Below are positions 34,701 to 45,776 of a stretch of 64,000 nucleotides of DNA, piece by piece. The notes under the pieces are model-generated. The model did not search any database. It saw only the letters and a list, made by a program, of their open reading frames with translations, and was not told the DNA's origin. The stretch is from Auriscalpium vulgare. Taxonomy: Eukaryota > Basidiomycota > Agaricomycetes > Russulales > Auriscalpiaceae. The DNA lies in NCBI GenBank assembly GCA_019915015.1, contig JAHBBC010000031.1, positions 372,001 through 436,000 of the forward strand, written 5' to 3'. Each line of letters starts with the position of its first letter. The first letter of the stretch is position 1. Both the position numbers and the translations under genes were made by a program.

Positions 34701-35524
34701 CCGACACCTTACAGAACCTGTGCCTCGACTTTGCGACGCTCGGCGATCTCAAGCTCGTCGAGCGTCCCGCCGTCTTCACTATTGCGCCGCACGGCTTCCA
34801 ATCCATCAAGGCGACGATCAAGGTCTCGTCGACGGAAACGGGTGTCATTTTTGGGAGTATCCTATGGGAGGGGCCCAATCTCTCTGAGCAGGCCGTGATC
34901 CTCAATGATATTCACATCGATATCATGGACTACATCAAACCAGCGTATTGCACAGAGGCACAGGTGGGCTTCTTTCGGTCCATTCGATAGAGATCGCCGT
35001 TGAATTTTTTTTAATTTCTGCAGTTCCGCAGCATGTGGACAGAGTTTGAGTGGGAGAACCGGGTCAACGTGGCCACGCCGATGTCGTACGTTTACTACAA
35101 TGTATGCACCCATGTCCAGATACTCACTTCGCTCTTCAGTGACCCTCGCGAGTACCTGAAGCACATCATGAAGTCGACCAACATGGCGTGCCTCACACCG
35201 GAGGGTGCCATGGCCGGCGACTCTGACTTCCTCTCCGCGAATTTGTATGCGCGGTCACTCTTTGGTATGTCCTTTGCCCCATGATGCTAATTCCCATCTG
35301 ATCATCTGGCGCAGGTGAGGACGCGCTAGCGAACTTGAGCATCGAGCGCACGGAGGCGGGGACGATCACAGGACACGTACGCATCCGCAGCAAGACACAA
35401 GGCATCGCGTTGTCGCTGGGCGACCGCATCACCATGGGTAAGCACCCGTTTAGCCATGGTTCAATCAAGCACTCATATACGGTGATGAACAGCGCAAAAA
35501 GTAGACAGCAAGGCGAAGAGCTAG
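31747..35524 (+). CDS. SEC26: Coatomer subunit beta (beta-COP)
   Basis: Core subunit of the COPI coat for Golgi-to-ER and intra-Golgi transport. An adaptin-like N-terminal solenoid begins at about residue 20: [80 protein letters not shown] charged linker ([23 protein letters not shown]) comes next, then [20 protein letters not shown] and the C-terminal appendage ([48 protein letters not shown]). There are about fifteen short introns. The last intron splits an ATG-G codon context so the protein ends [11 protein letters not shown] at 35522-35524. Start [12 protein letters not shown] is the first ATG after the divergent promoter. Confidence 0.96.
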
Positions 35525-35735
35525 ATTACCTCCGTTGCTGTGTTTTTGCTTTCAATGAACATTATTCCTTCTGGCATAAAATCAAAGTGATAAATTATGT
35601 GAGTCTGAGATAGCAATCCAGGAGTCAGCATGCGGGGAAGACACTGCCTAGCAGAGGCTGCAGTGATGCGATATGGAAGAAGTGCGGTACAATGAGAGCA
35701 ACAAGCATGCAAACATACGAGAGCGAGAGCTAAGT

Positions 35736-37157
35736 TCAGGTCATGGCCATCGCGATTTCCGTGTCAATCTCCATAGGTTGGGCGTCGACCACGGCTGTCG
35801 ACAGTGCCGACTTTTTCTTTGTCGAAGTGCGGGCCGCTACTGGAGTCGACGTGCCCGGCTCAGGCGCTATCGACGCTGCCCGCGACGACGCCGCCGTCGA
35901 CGCTACCTCAGACTTCACACCCCTCCCGCGGCCCCGTCCCATGGACGCTGACAGCGTCAGCGCAGGCAGTTTCGGGAGCGTCAAGCTTGCCATCCCACCG
36001 CCTAACTGAGGCTCCGCGGTGAGCTGTGACTCCTGCGCGCCGACCCACGTCTGCGCGAACCAGCGGCCGCCCGCGATGCCGCGCACCTCGCGGCGCGCGA
36101 GGCGCCAATGGCGCGGCTTCTTGCCCGTGCGGTCGAGCGGGACGACGGGCGCATAGCCTGTGCTGAGCTTCGGCGCATTCTGCACGGGAAAGGGCTTCGT
36201 GGGGAGCGGGTACACGGGGAGAGGCACACCGGGCGGAAGCGTGGGCGCGGGAGGCGGGGGGATGCCGGGAGGGGCGACGGCGGGGGTGGCGGAGGTGGAG
36301 GGAAGCGAGGAGGGGACGGGAGGTGGGGAGGGAGATGGGGGGAGAGTCGCGGCTACGGGGGAGGACGGCGCCGTGCCGGTGTAACCTTGAAGGCAGTTTA
36401 GTTGGACCTTCGAGGAGCAGGAGAAGTCATGCGCACCTTCGCTCAGGTCGGCCGGCTCAACGAACGGGGGTATAGTGATGGTGGTCTTAAATCTACTGGG
36501 CCCCTTAACGGTGCACGAGCCAGATGAGCAGGCGACGCACTTGGTATTAGATTTCCTAGGGGCTCGCTGCGCGGCGGTCGTGCCCTTTGGCACGGCCTTC
36601 CGCTTCGCAGGCACGACAGCGGGCGGCATGGGCGAGGCGGCCTCGACGCTCGCGACGTCCGAGACATCGCGCGGCGGGCTGTGTGTCGCGAGGTGACTCT
36701 CTGGCGGGGCTGCTTCAGATGAGGTCGTCAGCGGCTTGCTGGCAGGCGCACCGGTAGCAGCTCGGGCTGCTTTGCGCTTCGCGGCAGCCTTGCCCTTGGC
36801 CTGGGTGCGCCTCGCGGTGCGCGAGACGAGCTCTTCGTCATCGTCGATGAGCTCGTCCTCCTCGTCATCGTCCTCTGGCGCGTCCTCCTCATCGGGTGCG
36901 TCGCTCGCGCCTGCAGCCTCCTCGCCAGTCTCGCCGTTGAAGGTGATGAACTTTGTGCCGGGCTTGGGCTCGTTGACGAGGAGCTTGACGCGAAACTTGC
37001 CGCGGTTTGCTGCGGGGGACGGTGGGGGCGGGGGAGTGTCCTCCTCGCGAAGGGTGGATATCTGGGGGGCGTCGAGGTCTGCGTCGTGGTCTGCGTCCAT
37101 CGGGGCGGAGGGGAGAGCTGGCGGGTCGTACGTGATCCAAGGCGAGGCGCGGAACAT
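35736..37157 (-). CDS. Proline-rich, acidic protein of unknown function (possible chromatin/INO80 Ies4-type)
   Basis: An open frame of 473 codons. It contains a 51-nt in-frame segment (36386-36436) with intron-like ends GTGCGC...CTTCAAG and a CTAAAC branch-like site; if spliced, 456 residues. N-terminal motif KFRVKLLVNEPKPGTKFITF, an acidic block (about residues 85-110), Lys/Arg/Ala-rich basic stretches (KGKAAAKRKAARAA), a small Cys cluster (KCVACSSGSC), a proline-rich middle, and a C-terminal motif KPRHWRLARREVRGIAGGRW followed by WVG. The charge pattern suggests a nuclear protein. The W-x-K/R-x-I-x-G-x-x-W end vaguely recalls INO80 subunit Ies4, but this is a weak impression. MDADHDADLD at residue 20 is an alternative start. 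Confidence 0.6.
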   Translation of the reverse strand: MFRASPWITYDPPALPSAPMDADHDADLDAPQISTLREEDTPPPPPSPAANRGKFRVKLLVNEPKPGTKFITFNGETGEEAAGASDAPDEEDAPEDDDEEDELIDDDEELVSRTARRTQAKGKAAAKRKAARAATGAPASKPLTTSSEAAPPESHLATHSPPRDVSDVASVEAASPMPPAVVPAKRKAVPKGTTAAQRAPRKSNTKCVACSSGSCTVKGPSRFKTTITIPPFVEPADLSEGAHDFSCSSKVQLNCLQGYTGTAPSSPVAATLPPSPSPPPVPSSLPSTSATPAVAPPGIPPPPAPTLPPGVPLPVYPLPTKPFPVQNAPKLSTGYAPVVPLDRTGKKPRHWRLARREVRGIAGGRWFAQTWVGAQESQLTAEPQLGGGMASLTLPKLPALTLSASMGRGRGRGVKSEVASTAASSRAASIAPEPGTSTPVAARTSTKKKSALSTAVVDAQPMEIDTEIAMAMT

Positions 37158-37745
37158 GGAGATCGGCCGGCGCGCGTCGTCGTTCCTCTCGCAAGCCCGC
37201 CTCCAATCCAGATGAGGTAAGCCTGGCCTTCGACGTCGTCACGGTCAGGCTCCGAGTCGGTCGCCGCCGCCCACAGCGTTTAGTATTCGCCCGTCGACGC
37301 CGTCCCTCGCGTCGTCAGCGGCCGTCGTCCAGCTGTCGCCCGCACAGCTCCCTCGGACCGGTTCCGACCTGGTCTCGATCGTCGACGGGCGGCTGTCCGG
37401 GGCGGCCTGTTATCACCGCTACCCTCTCCTCCCACTGTTGCTGGACATTTTGGCAGGACTTCCTGGGCTCATGTCTCCACGGCAGCATCCCCACGAACTC
37501 GTCTGGGCATCAGAGGCGCATCCTGGGGCAATCCTGAGCTCGTCGCCGGCATGCACTGGCCACCTTGGGATCCGCACTTGTCCGTTACGCGGTCCCGGCC
37601 AGCCGCTCAGTGAACTTCTGACTGCCCTGTCTCTTGATCATGCGGACTATTTCCCGTCCGATAAAAGCACGCGGGTCTTGCCCATGCCTCTCCAGCATTT
37701 CTCCTTGCTCTCCCTCATACCCCACACCACTTAATATCTCTAGTC
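37158..37745. other. Divergent promoter region with TATA-like box for the secreted protein gene
   Basis: 588 bases between divergent starts. ATAAAAG at 37661-37667, about 80 bases before the secreted-protein ATG, is a good TATA candidate. The rest is G+C-rich and I see no gene. Confidence 0.55.
37661..37667 (+). promoter_or_regulatory. TATA-like box of the secreted cysteine-rich protein gene
   Basis: GATAAAAGC about 80 bases upstream of the ATG, followed by a CT-rich stretch; a common layout in strongly expressed fungal genes. Confidence 0.5.
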
Positions 37746-38501
37746 ATGCTCCGCACCCTCCTTGCATCCCTCACCGTCGTCGGCGTCCTCTCCGCGATCG
37801 CCACCCCCGCCGGAGTAAACCCCCTCCAGGCGCGCGCCGCCGTCGACAACATCGTCTATGTCACTGATGCCCAGAAGTTCTGGTGCGTTCATTCCCTGTT
37901 CCTGTCTTGTTCCAATGTTGATCGATCGACGTGCCCGTGCAGCATAATTGTGCCCCGCGACCCCCACACCAACATCGGGGACAGCGAACACCCCGGAGGC
38001 ATGAAGACATACTGCTCTCCCCAGGGCCGCTACAGCACCCAGCAAGGTCAGCTTCCGGCCGACTTCTGGAGGCAAGTTGCCTTCAAATCCGGCAAGGGCA
38101 AGAACGGCGGACGTTACGCCCAGCGTGCGTTTACATCATGCTTCTCAGCACCCCTTACTGAAGGCAACTTTACTATCTTAAGTGACCGGATGCATCAACC
38201 CCAGCCATCTGAGCCGTCTTAACGCAAACGACGCTGGTGGACAGTACGACTCGAGCGGCGGTGTCGGCGGAAAGGGAAACCCGCAGGGCTCGCAGTGCCT
38301 CGGCTACAACCACTACGTTGAGGTTGTCGAGCCTCTCGGGCCCCGCGCGTGCATCAAGTGCTGCGACGACCCCGCCGACTGCCCAACTAACAAGGGTACG
38401 TGCCATCTGATCCACGTGGATGCAACGTGCTCATCTGAGACGCACCAGACACCGAAGGCTGCCCGAATGTCATACCGGGCAACTATTTCAACTGCGACTG
38501 A
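37746..38501 (+). CDS. Small cysteine-rich secreted protein of unknown function
   Basis: Exons 37746-37882, 37943-38124, 38183-38395 and 38449-38501 give 194 residues. Signal peptide MLRTLLASLTVVGVLSAIAT, with a possible short propeptide ending near PLQARA. The mature part has ten cysteines (QKFC, MKTYC, TGC, SQC, ACIKCC, ADC, EGC, FNC-D-stop), glycine-rich loops and motifs IVPRDPHTNIGDSEHPGGMK and SQCLGYNHYVEVVEPLGP. It resembles conserved secreted proteins of unknown role in wood-decay and mushroom-forming fungi, by memory only. The even exon sum and the Cys pairing pattern support the model. No catalytic residues can be named. Confidence 0.8.
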
Positions 38502-38856
38502 GCATTGATTGACCTTACGCACGAACAATCTCTTTACGATCTTCGGACATCTGATATCCTGCAGCGCTGCACTGTGGACACTTCGAACTCTCATTCCTGA
38601 ACTTTGGCATTTGGTGAACACTTTTTGGGACCCTTTTCGTATTAGGTCGCAGTATACCTACCTGTATGCATCGCTGCACGCCGTTACTCGCTTACGACGA
38701 ATGTTTACGGACTTTTACCTCAACTACTTTGTCGTTTAACACCTTTAATGTTACCTAGCCCTAGTACGCTACGCAACTCATCAATCATTCAATGGGGTCT
38801 ATTTGGAGGGTCCACACAACATGCACGGATGGCAGCCATGTTTACACCACGCACAT
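38502..38856. other. Convergent intergenic region
   Basis: Between the stops of the secreted protein (+) and the GFA protein (-). AT-richer, presumed 3' UTRs; no gene seen. Confidence 0.5.
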
Positions 38857-39410
38857 TCACGCAATGCGCTGCGATCGCCCGTCATACCCATCCCACTTCC
38901 CCAGGCCGTCGTCGACATCCAGCATGCGCGTATCGTAGAAGATATGCGCCGTCGGACGGACTTCCGCCCAGCGCTCGATGCGGCCGTCAGCTCCGCGCTG
39001 GAGCTGCGCGCCCCACACGCTCACCGCCTGCGTCTCCAGGTTGCGCGAAACAACCTGCCCACCGCATTCCGCGCAGCGAAAGCGCGTCTTGTGTGGCTTC
39101 GCGGGGTTCTGGAACGTGTGCATCCCGACCGGCGGGTCGGCAGCCATGAGGTCGTGTGTGGTGTGCGTCCAGGAAAAGGCAGAGGCGGGGAAGTGTATGG
39201 TATGAATGAACGGACATGCTGGAGACACATGTACAAAGTCAGTAAACAATATAGGTAGAAGGGTCGGTGTGTAAGCGCACCGGCGAGTCTTTGGCATTGC
39301 GAGCAGTGGCAGTATGCGCTCAATGTCGGCGGCGCGGTGAGCTGGTACGACACCTTGCCGCAATAGCAACCGCCTTGAATCGGTGCTTCAGGCGAGATCC
39401 CAGAGGACAT
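38857..39410 (-). CDS. GFA/CENP-V-type zinc protein
   Basis: About 160 residues in two exons. Zinc ligand motifs: GGCYCGKVSYQL, AYCHCSQCQRLAG and FRCAECGGQVVSRN, which match the GFA (glutathione-dependent formaldehyde-activating) fold pattern CxC, CxxC, CxxC. An intron with donor GTGCGCTTAC splits the codon after LAG and joins to CPFIHTIHFPASAFSW. The family name comes from bacterial Gfa. Most fungal members have no proven formaldehyde activity, so only a carbon-sulfur-lyase-like zinc fold can be claimed. Start MSSGISPEAPIQGG at 39410 sits just before the first zinc motif, as usual. Confidence 0.88.
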
Positions 39411-40042
39411 GGTGGTGCACTTGCAGAAGCAGAGCGTGGGTGTGGACTGCAGGATATAGTAAGTATATATACTACTGTGGCCCTGTGATTCTGTATGTCG
39501 GCCGGTCGTGCTCCGGCAACGGCGGCTGCAGACACCGGAATAGACAGTGCGTACAGAGACAGAATCGATACTGATAGTTATGGCACAAAGTGGTGAGCTG
39601 CAGTGCTGAGCAGCCAAAGAACTGAGTCCGAGAGGTTTCAGAGTTGTTCGGCCGACGGCTCTCCAGTGGGGCCTAGATATACGCTGAGAGGAGCGCTGCG
39701 CGACGGTGTGCTACGGGGTGCGCACGCAAGACACAAGCGCAAGTGAAGCTCCAAGTAGTCTTCCGAGTCGTCCGACGCTTCGTAAAACCAGCCTATGTAC
39801 TGTAGTAATAGAGCCTCGCCTGCAAATGCTGACATAAGCCGAACTTGGCTTTGCTGGCCGACATCCCCCGCTCACTGGTTCACGCATACATTTCCTCCCG
39901 TTCCACCACCGGTACGCATCCTCCGCCTCCTCTGCCACGCCCTTTATCTCGCCTGCTAACCACTCGAATTTTCATCACCAGGCTCTCTTCCTATTTGCCT
40001 CCGGCCGCTCTCGTAGGTCGCATTGCGGGCAATAGTCATACC
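39411..40042. other. Divergent intergenic region
   Basis: Between the GFA start (-) and the ATP synthase e start (+). A TATATAC stretch near 39465 could serve the GFA gene. No further gene recognised. Confidence 0.5.
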
Positions 40043-40639
40043 ATGGTTTCCTCCACCGTCAACGTACGTGCCCTGTTCGGCCTTGCACCACCCTATTAAA
40101 CTCCCTCTGGCTCTGTTTCTATGTTTTTTGCTGGCGTACGTGCGGTTGCTACGCGTAGGTTGTCCGCTACACCGCGCTCCTCTCGGGCGTGTTCTACGGC
40201 GTGTACCACCGCCGGTCACTACAAAAGGCGCACGACGCGGACAAAGCGCATCATGCAATCCACGAGCGGGAGTCTCTGATTGTGCAGGCGAAGGAGGCGT
40301 GGAAGAAGAAGCAGGAGGGCGGGAAGGATGGTGGTGAGTCTTTCGTCTGGTCGTGCGCCACACGCGTAGAGGCAGCGGTCGCTGGCTTCACCCCTTGAAG
40401 GCACACCGTCTTGCGCATACGAGCAACTGCTCTGGCCTTTTATCATTGTCCAAGCTCCGTTCACTTCGCATCCCTACCCGTCGGTGGCGCGAAGCCGTCG
40501 GCTGCACCTCTCTTCTTGCCACCCCTACGAACGCGTCTGAGCAGCCTCTGACTTTTCCCCCATAGTCGTTACCGACCCAGAAGATCCATCCTTCGACCTC
40601 GAAAAGCTCGTTGCCAAGTGGGAGAGCGATTCGAAATAG
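40043..40639 (+). CDS. TIM11: Mitochondrial ATP synthase subunit e
   Basis: 89 residues from exons 40043-40063, 40159-40333 and 40566-40639 (sum divides by three). The first exon encodes only seven residues (MVSSTVN). The body VVRYTALLSGVFYGVYHRRS is the single transmembrane helix, with the subunit e G-x-x-x-G-like face (SGVFYG) used for ATP synthase dimerisation at the inner membrane. A charged coiled segment follows (HAIHERESLIVQAKEAWKKK), then the end DPSFDLEKLVAKWESDSK. The second intron (232 nt, 40334-40565) is long for this window. Also known as ATP21. Confidence 0.92.
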
Positions 40640-40947
40640 GCGTCGCGTGTCCGCTATCACCGCACCCGTCATATTTTAATATAGAGCCACTTTGCATCTC
40701 ACGGACATTATCAGTGGGCTCGATACCTTTCGTGTTCGGTGTCGGTGGGTATCTGCTGGTCGTGTTGTCGCTGTAGAATGTATGAGCTGGCCATTGAGGA
40801 CATAGAGCATGTGCGTGAGAAAGGCCACTGGAGACGCGAGAGCGCGTCGCGTCTGAGAGTCCGAACACCGTTACTGGCCACACACACACCATCAGCTTTG
40901 GGAGCTTTCCAAACGGTGTTCGTTATCCCGCTGGTCTCTCGCAAACA
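40640..40947. other. Intergenic region upstream of the RbAp48-like gene
   Basis: Presumed 3' UTR of the ATP synthase e gene and promoter of the WD40 gene. A CACACACACACC stretch is present near 40880. No gene seen. Confidence 0.5.
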
Positions 40948-42799
<1,852 letters not shown>

Positions 42800-42975
42800 A
42801 GAGATAGGAAGGATGTGCTCTGTGCTGAGGTTGTCTTTCTATTTGATCATGCTGCGAGCGTAGACCGGTCAAGAGATTATTTAGATAATCAACAGATCGC
42901 CCCCTCAGGGTGCATGATGTACAGAGACGGTGTGTGCGCGCGGCGCGACATGAAGTATGATGCCGGGGCATTCCT

Positions 42976-43291
42976 CTATAGGAACATGATTCGGAAGAGC
43001 TCAAAGAATACTGCGAAGATAATGACAGTCAGAACGGAGCGATATAGGTTGAGGGCACAGACGGACCTCCTCCGACGATCACGAACAGCACAAGCCCGAG
43101 TGCCCACAGGCCGACAGGCGACTGCTTCTCCAGCTTTTCTTTGCGTGACGGATTGACAGGGTTTTTGCCTGCGCGGGCCTTGCTATCGAACTGGCTCGTC
43201 CGTTGGCGCATCTCGCGTGAGCTCGTAGACTGCGGGTGCGGAATGTCAGTTTGTTTCCAGAGCGTAGCCCGATGCGCAGACGGCGTACCAT
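42976..43291 (-). CDS. YSY6: RAMP4/SERP1 family ER protein
   Basis: 66 residues, easily missed because the first exon is only the ATG (43291-43289). An intron starting GTACGC follows immediately, then exon 43229-43067 and, after a GTCCGT...TTCGCAG intron, exon 43010-42976. The protein is MSTSSREMRQRTSQFDSKAR, then AGKNPVNPSRKEKLEKQSPV, then the C-terminal anchor GLWALGLVLFVIVGGVFFEL with FRIMFL at the end. The layout (basic RQR N-terminus, PVG before one tail-anchor helix, ~65 residues) is that of RAMP4/Ysy6, a small protein bound to the Sec61 translocon that stabilises membrane proteins under ER stress. Exon sum is 201 bases. Confidence 0.88.
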
Positions 43292-43477
43292 GGTTGCAGG
43301 AGGATGATGGAGCAGATAAAATGAGTGACAGCGGATAAGAGGGTCTGGTAGTGGAAGGCGCCGGGTGGATTGGACGTGGCAGGCGTGGACGCTGCCACGC
43401 CAATCGGGCGGGTGTTTGGCCTTGTTGTCCAACAGCCCCCCGATGCAGATCTCATCTCTCTCTCGCTCTGGCTCTCC

Positions 43478-44531
43478 ATGGCAAAGGGCAAGAAATCGTC
43501 CCTCAGGGCTGCCCTGTCCTCGCAGCAGTCGCGCCTCAAGAAAAACCAGCAGGCGAAGGATGCAGAGCGTGCTGCAGAGCAGAAGCTGAAGCAAAAGCTG
43601 AAGGGGCCGAAGGGCAAAGGCAAGGCCGTGCCAAAACAGCGACGCCCGACAATTCCTTTTGCCCCTACGGACACGATCTTGCTCATAGGCGAGGGCGACT
43701 TCTCCTTTGCCATGGCTCTTGTCGCGTTTCCACCTCCGTCCCTCGAGCACCTCCCCTCTGTCAATGTCACCGCGACCGCATACGACACCGAAGAAGAGTG
43801 CTACCAAAAATACCCCGGTGCGGAGGAAAATGTACGCGTCTTGCGCGAAAAGGGCGGGCAGGTGTATTTTGGTGTCGACGCAACGAAGCTGGACAAGGCT
43901 GCTCCTCTGAAGAACAGGAGATACGATAGGATCGTGTGGAACTTCCCCCATGCAGGTGAGCAACGCCTCCCTTCATGGTGGTGGGGTGCTGAACGTAGGA
44001 AGTGTGCTCAAGGGAAGGGCATTACGGATCAGGATAGAAACATCCTGTCCAACCAGGTCTTGATACTGGGATTCCTGCGCTCCGCAGAGCGGTTTTTGGC
44101 TGTGGGTCCTGTGCCGCAAGTCCATGCTCGGAGGCGGAAGAAGCCTTTCGAGGACGACGACGAAGACCGGGAGATGAGTGAAACGGAGCAGGATGGCGGA
44201 GACACTCGTTCACGCGGGACCATTCTCATCACACTGCGGAACGTGCCGCCGTATACCGAGTGGTATGTCGCGTTCTTCTCTGGCGTGTATTTGGTGCTGA
44301 AACTCGTGTAGGGACGTGCCAAGATTGGCGAAGAACCCGCCACCTCCGAAAGCAATGAACGAGCCTCACAATCCATACTACACGCTCCTACGTTCCTTCG
44401 CGTTCCATCGGGAGGATTGGGAGGGGTATGAGCATCGCATGACGAAGGGAGAGAGGATGCACGGGCAGGGAAAGACGGGAGAAGGGGGTGAAGATCGGAC
44501 TTGGGAGTTCTGTATCAGAGACGAGGTCTAG
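43478..44531 (+). CDS. BMT5: Bmt5-like 25S rRNA (uridine-N3)-methyltransferase
   Basis: SAM-dependent methyltransferase of the DUF2431 family, which in yeast modifies U2634 of 25S rRNA in the nucleolus. The start MAKGKKSSLRAALSSQQSRL opens a Lys/Gln-rich nucleolar-type N-terminus. The SAM site is DTILLIGEGDFSFAMAL, followed by VTATAYDTEEECYQKYPGAE, GVDATKL, and RIVWNFPHAG (motif IV). Two introns: one after FPHAG joining KGITDQDRNILSNQVLI, and one splitting a Trp codon (GTATGTCGCG...GTGTAG). The ending HREDWEGYEHRMTKGERMHG is typical of the family. The frame is open upstream to 43370, but that extension looks non-coding. The uL10m gene follows after 97 bases. Confidence 0.92.
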
Positions 44532-44628
44532 AAGACGAGGTCTTGAATACTTGTGTTCACCGACTGTGTATGTGAGCGCGACGCCGAAGCTGGCGCGTCG
44601 GGCGTCGGAGCTTGAAAGTGCGGTCTGC

Positions 44629-45504
44629 ATGCTGTCTCTACCTTCGACACCAAAGAGCGGCGCGGCGCTCCTCCGACAGCATGCGCGCACGTACAGCGTC
44701 TCCGTGAAGCCTCCGCGAGTGTACCCCCAGAAGCCTGTGCCACGTCCGTACTCGGAGAAGAAGACATTCCTCTACCACCAATACATCCGCCTCCTCGAGA
44801 CCAGCACAAACTCCCCCCTCGTCTTCCTTCAGCACGACAAGTTCTCCATCCCCAACCTCATAAAACTGCGCACGGAGATTGCCAAGGCCGCCGCCCGCCA
44901 TGTCACGCCTCCGCCCTCGCTAGCCAAGCCGGGCCCGAGCGCGATGCCAGCTGAGCCCGCCATGCCCACGCTGTCCGTCATCCGCACGTCCATCTTCGGC
45001 GTCGCCCTGCGCGACTTCGCGCCCATCGACGCGCATACGAGCGACGAGATCGCGCGCACGGTGTCGAAGGGCTTCGCCGTGCTCAGCCTGCCGAACCTCA
45101 ACCCGCCGCAGCTCCAGGCCATCCTGCGCGCGATCGAGCGCACCGTGCCCAAGCCCAAGGCGCCCACTCCCGAGGAGCTCAAGCAAAAGGCCGCGCTGGC
45201 CGCTGCAGACCCGCCGAACCCCGGCCGCCGTCCGAAGCGCGTGCGCCCAACTCTGCAGCCGGAGTTGACGCTCATGGGCGCGTTCATCGAGGGGAGGGTG
45301 TTCAAGGCGGCAGCGGTGACAGACGTCGCGAAATTGCCGACGCTGGACACTCTGCGCGCGCAGATCGTGGGATTGCTGAGCAGCCCGGCGACGCAGCTTG
45401 CGGGGGTTTTGAGCCAGGCGAGTGGAGGGAAGTTGGCGAGGACACTTGAGGGTTTGAAGAAGGGGTTGGAAGACGAGCAGGCAGCCCAGACGGGGGCGCC
45501 GTAG
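44629..45504 (+). CDS. MRPL11: Mitochondrial large ribosomal subunit protein uL10m
   Basis: Intronless, 291 residues. N-terminal mitochondrial targeting peptide MLSLPSTPKSGAALLRQHAR followed by TYSVSVKPPRVYPQKPVPRP. The L10 core contains YSEKKTFLYHQYIRLLETST, PLVFLQHDKFSIPNLIKLRT and EIAKAAARH, a Pro/Ala-rich insertion, and TLMGAFIEGRVFKAAAVTDV with KLPTLDTLRAQIVGLLSSPA. It would form the base of the mitoribosomal stalk. The frame continues open upstream to 44488, but that part overlaps the BMT5 end and lacks targeting features. The first ATG giving an amphipathic presequence is 44629. Confidence 0.88.
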   Translation: MLSLPSTPKSGAALLRQHARTYSVSVKPPRVYPQKPVPRPYSEKKTFLYHQYIRLLETSTNSPLVFLQHDKFSIPNLIKLRTEIAKAAARHVTPPPSLAKPGPSAMPAEPAMPTLSVIRTSIFGVALRDFAPIDAHTSDEIARTVSKGFAVLSLPNLNPPQLQAILRAIERTVPKPKAPTPEELKQKAALAAADPPNPGRRPKRVRPTLQPELTLMGAFIEGRVFKAAAVTDVAKLPTLDTLRAQIVGLLSSPATQLAGVLSQASGGKLARTLEGLKKGLEDEQAAQTGAP

Positions 45505-45776
45505 GATTTTAATACTGCCCACATCTTACTACCGTAATCCCGTTCTGCACATATAAATGTCTTTCTTTTGTCCTTTGCACATACACCCTTCTCTGCGAGC
45601 ACGGAGGATAGCAACGGAACGGAAGTCGGACTTTGAATGACACGTGGTGTCCAGATCTTTGGTTGGCGGTCTGCGCAAGAGTTCTCTTGTCCCGCCTACA
45701 TTGACGGAGTGCGTGGACTGGCCGCAAAACTTTGCAACAAACATGTGTGTAGCCCGGCATAATTGATCAAATTACT

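Noticed and set aside
36736..37215. Plus-strand frame of 159 codons
   Set aside because: Antisense to the acidic/basic stretches of the proline-rich orphan; its polySer is the mirror of Asp/Glu codons.
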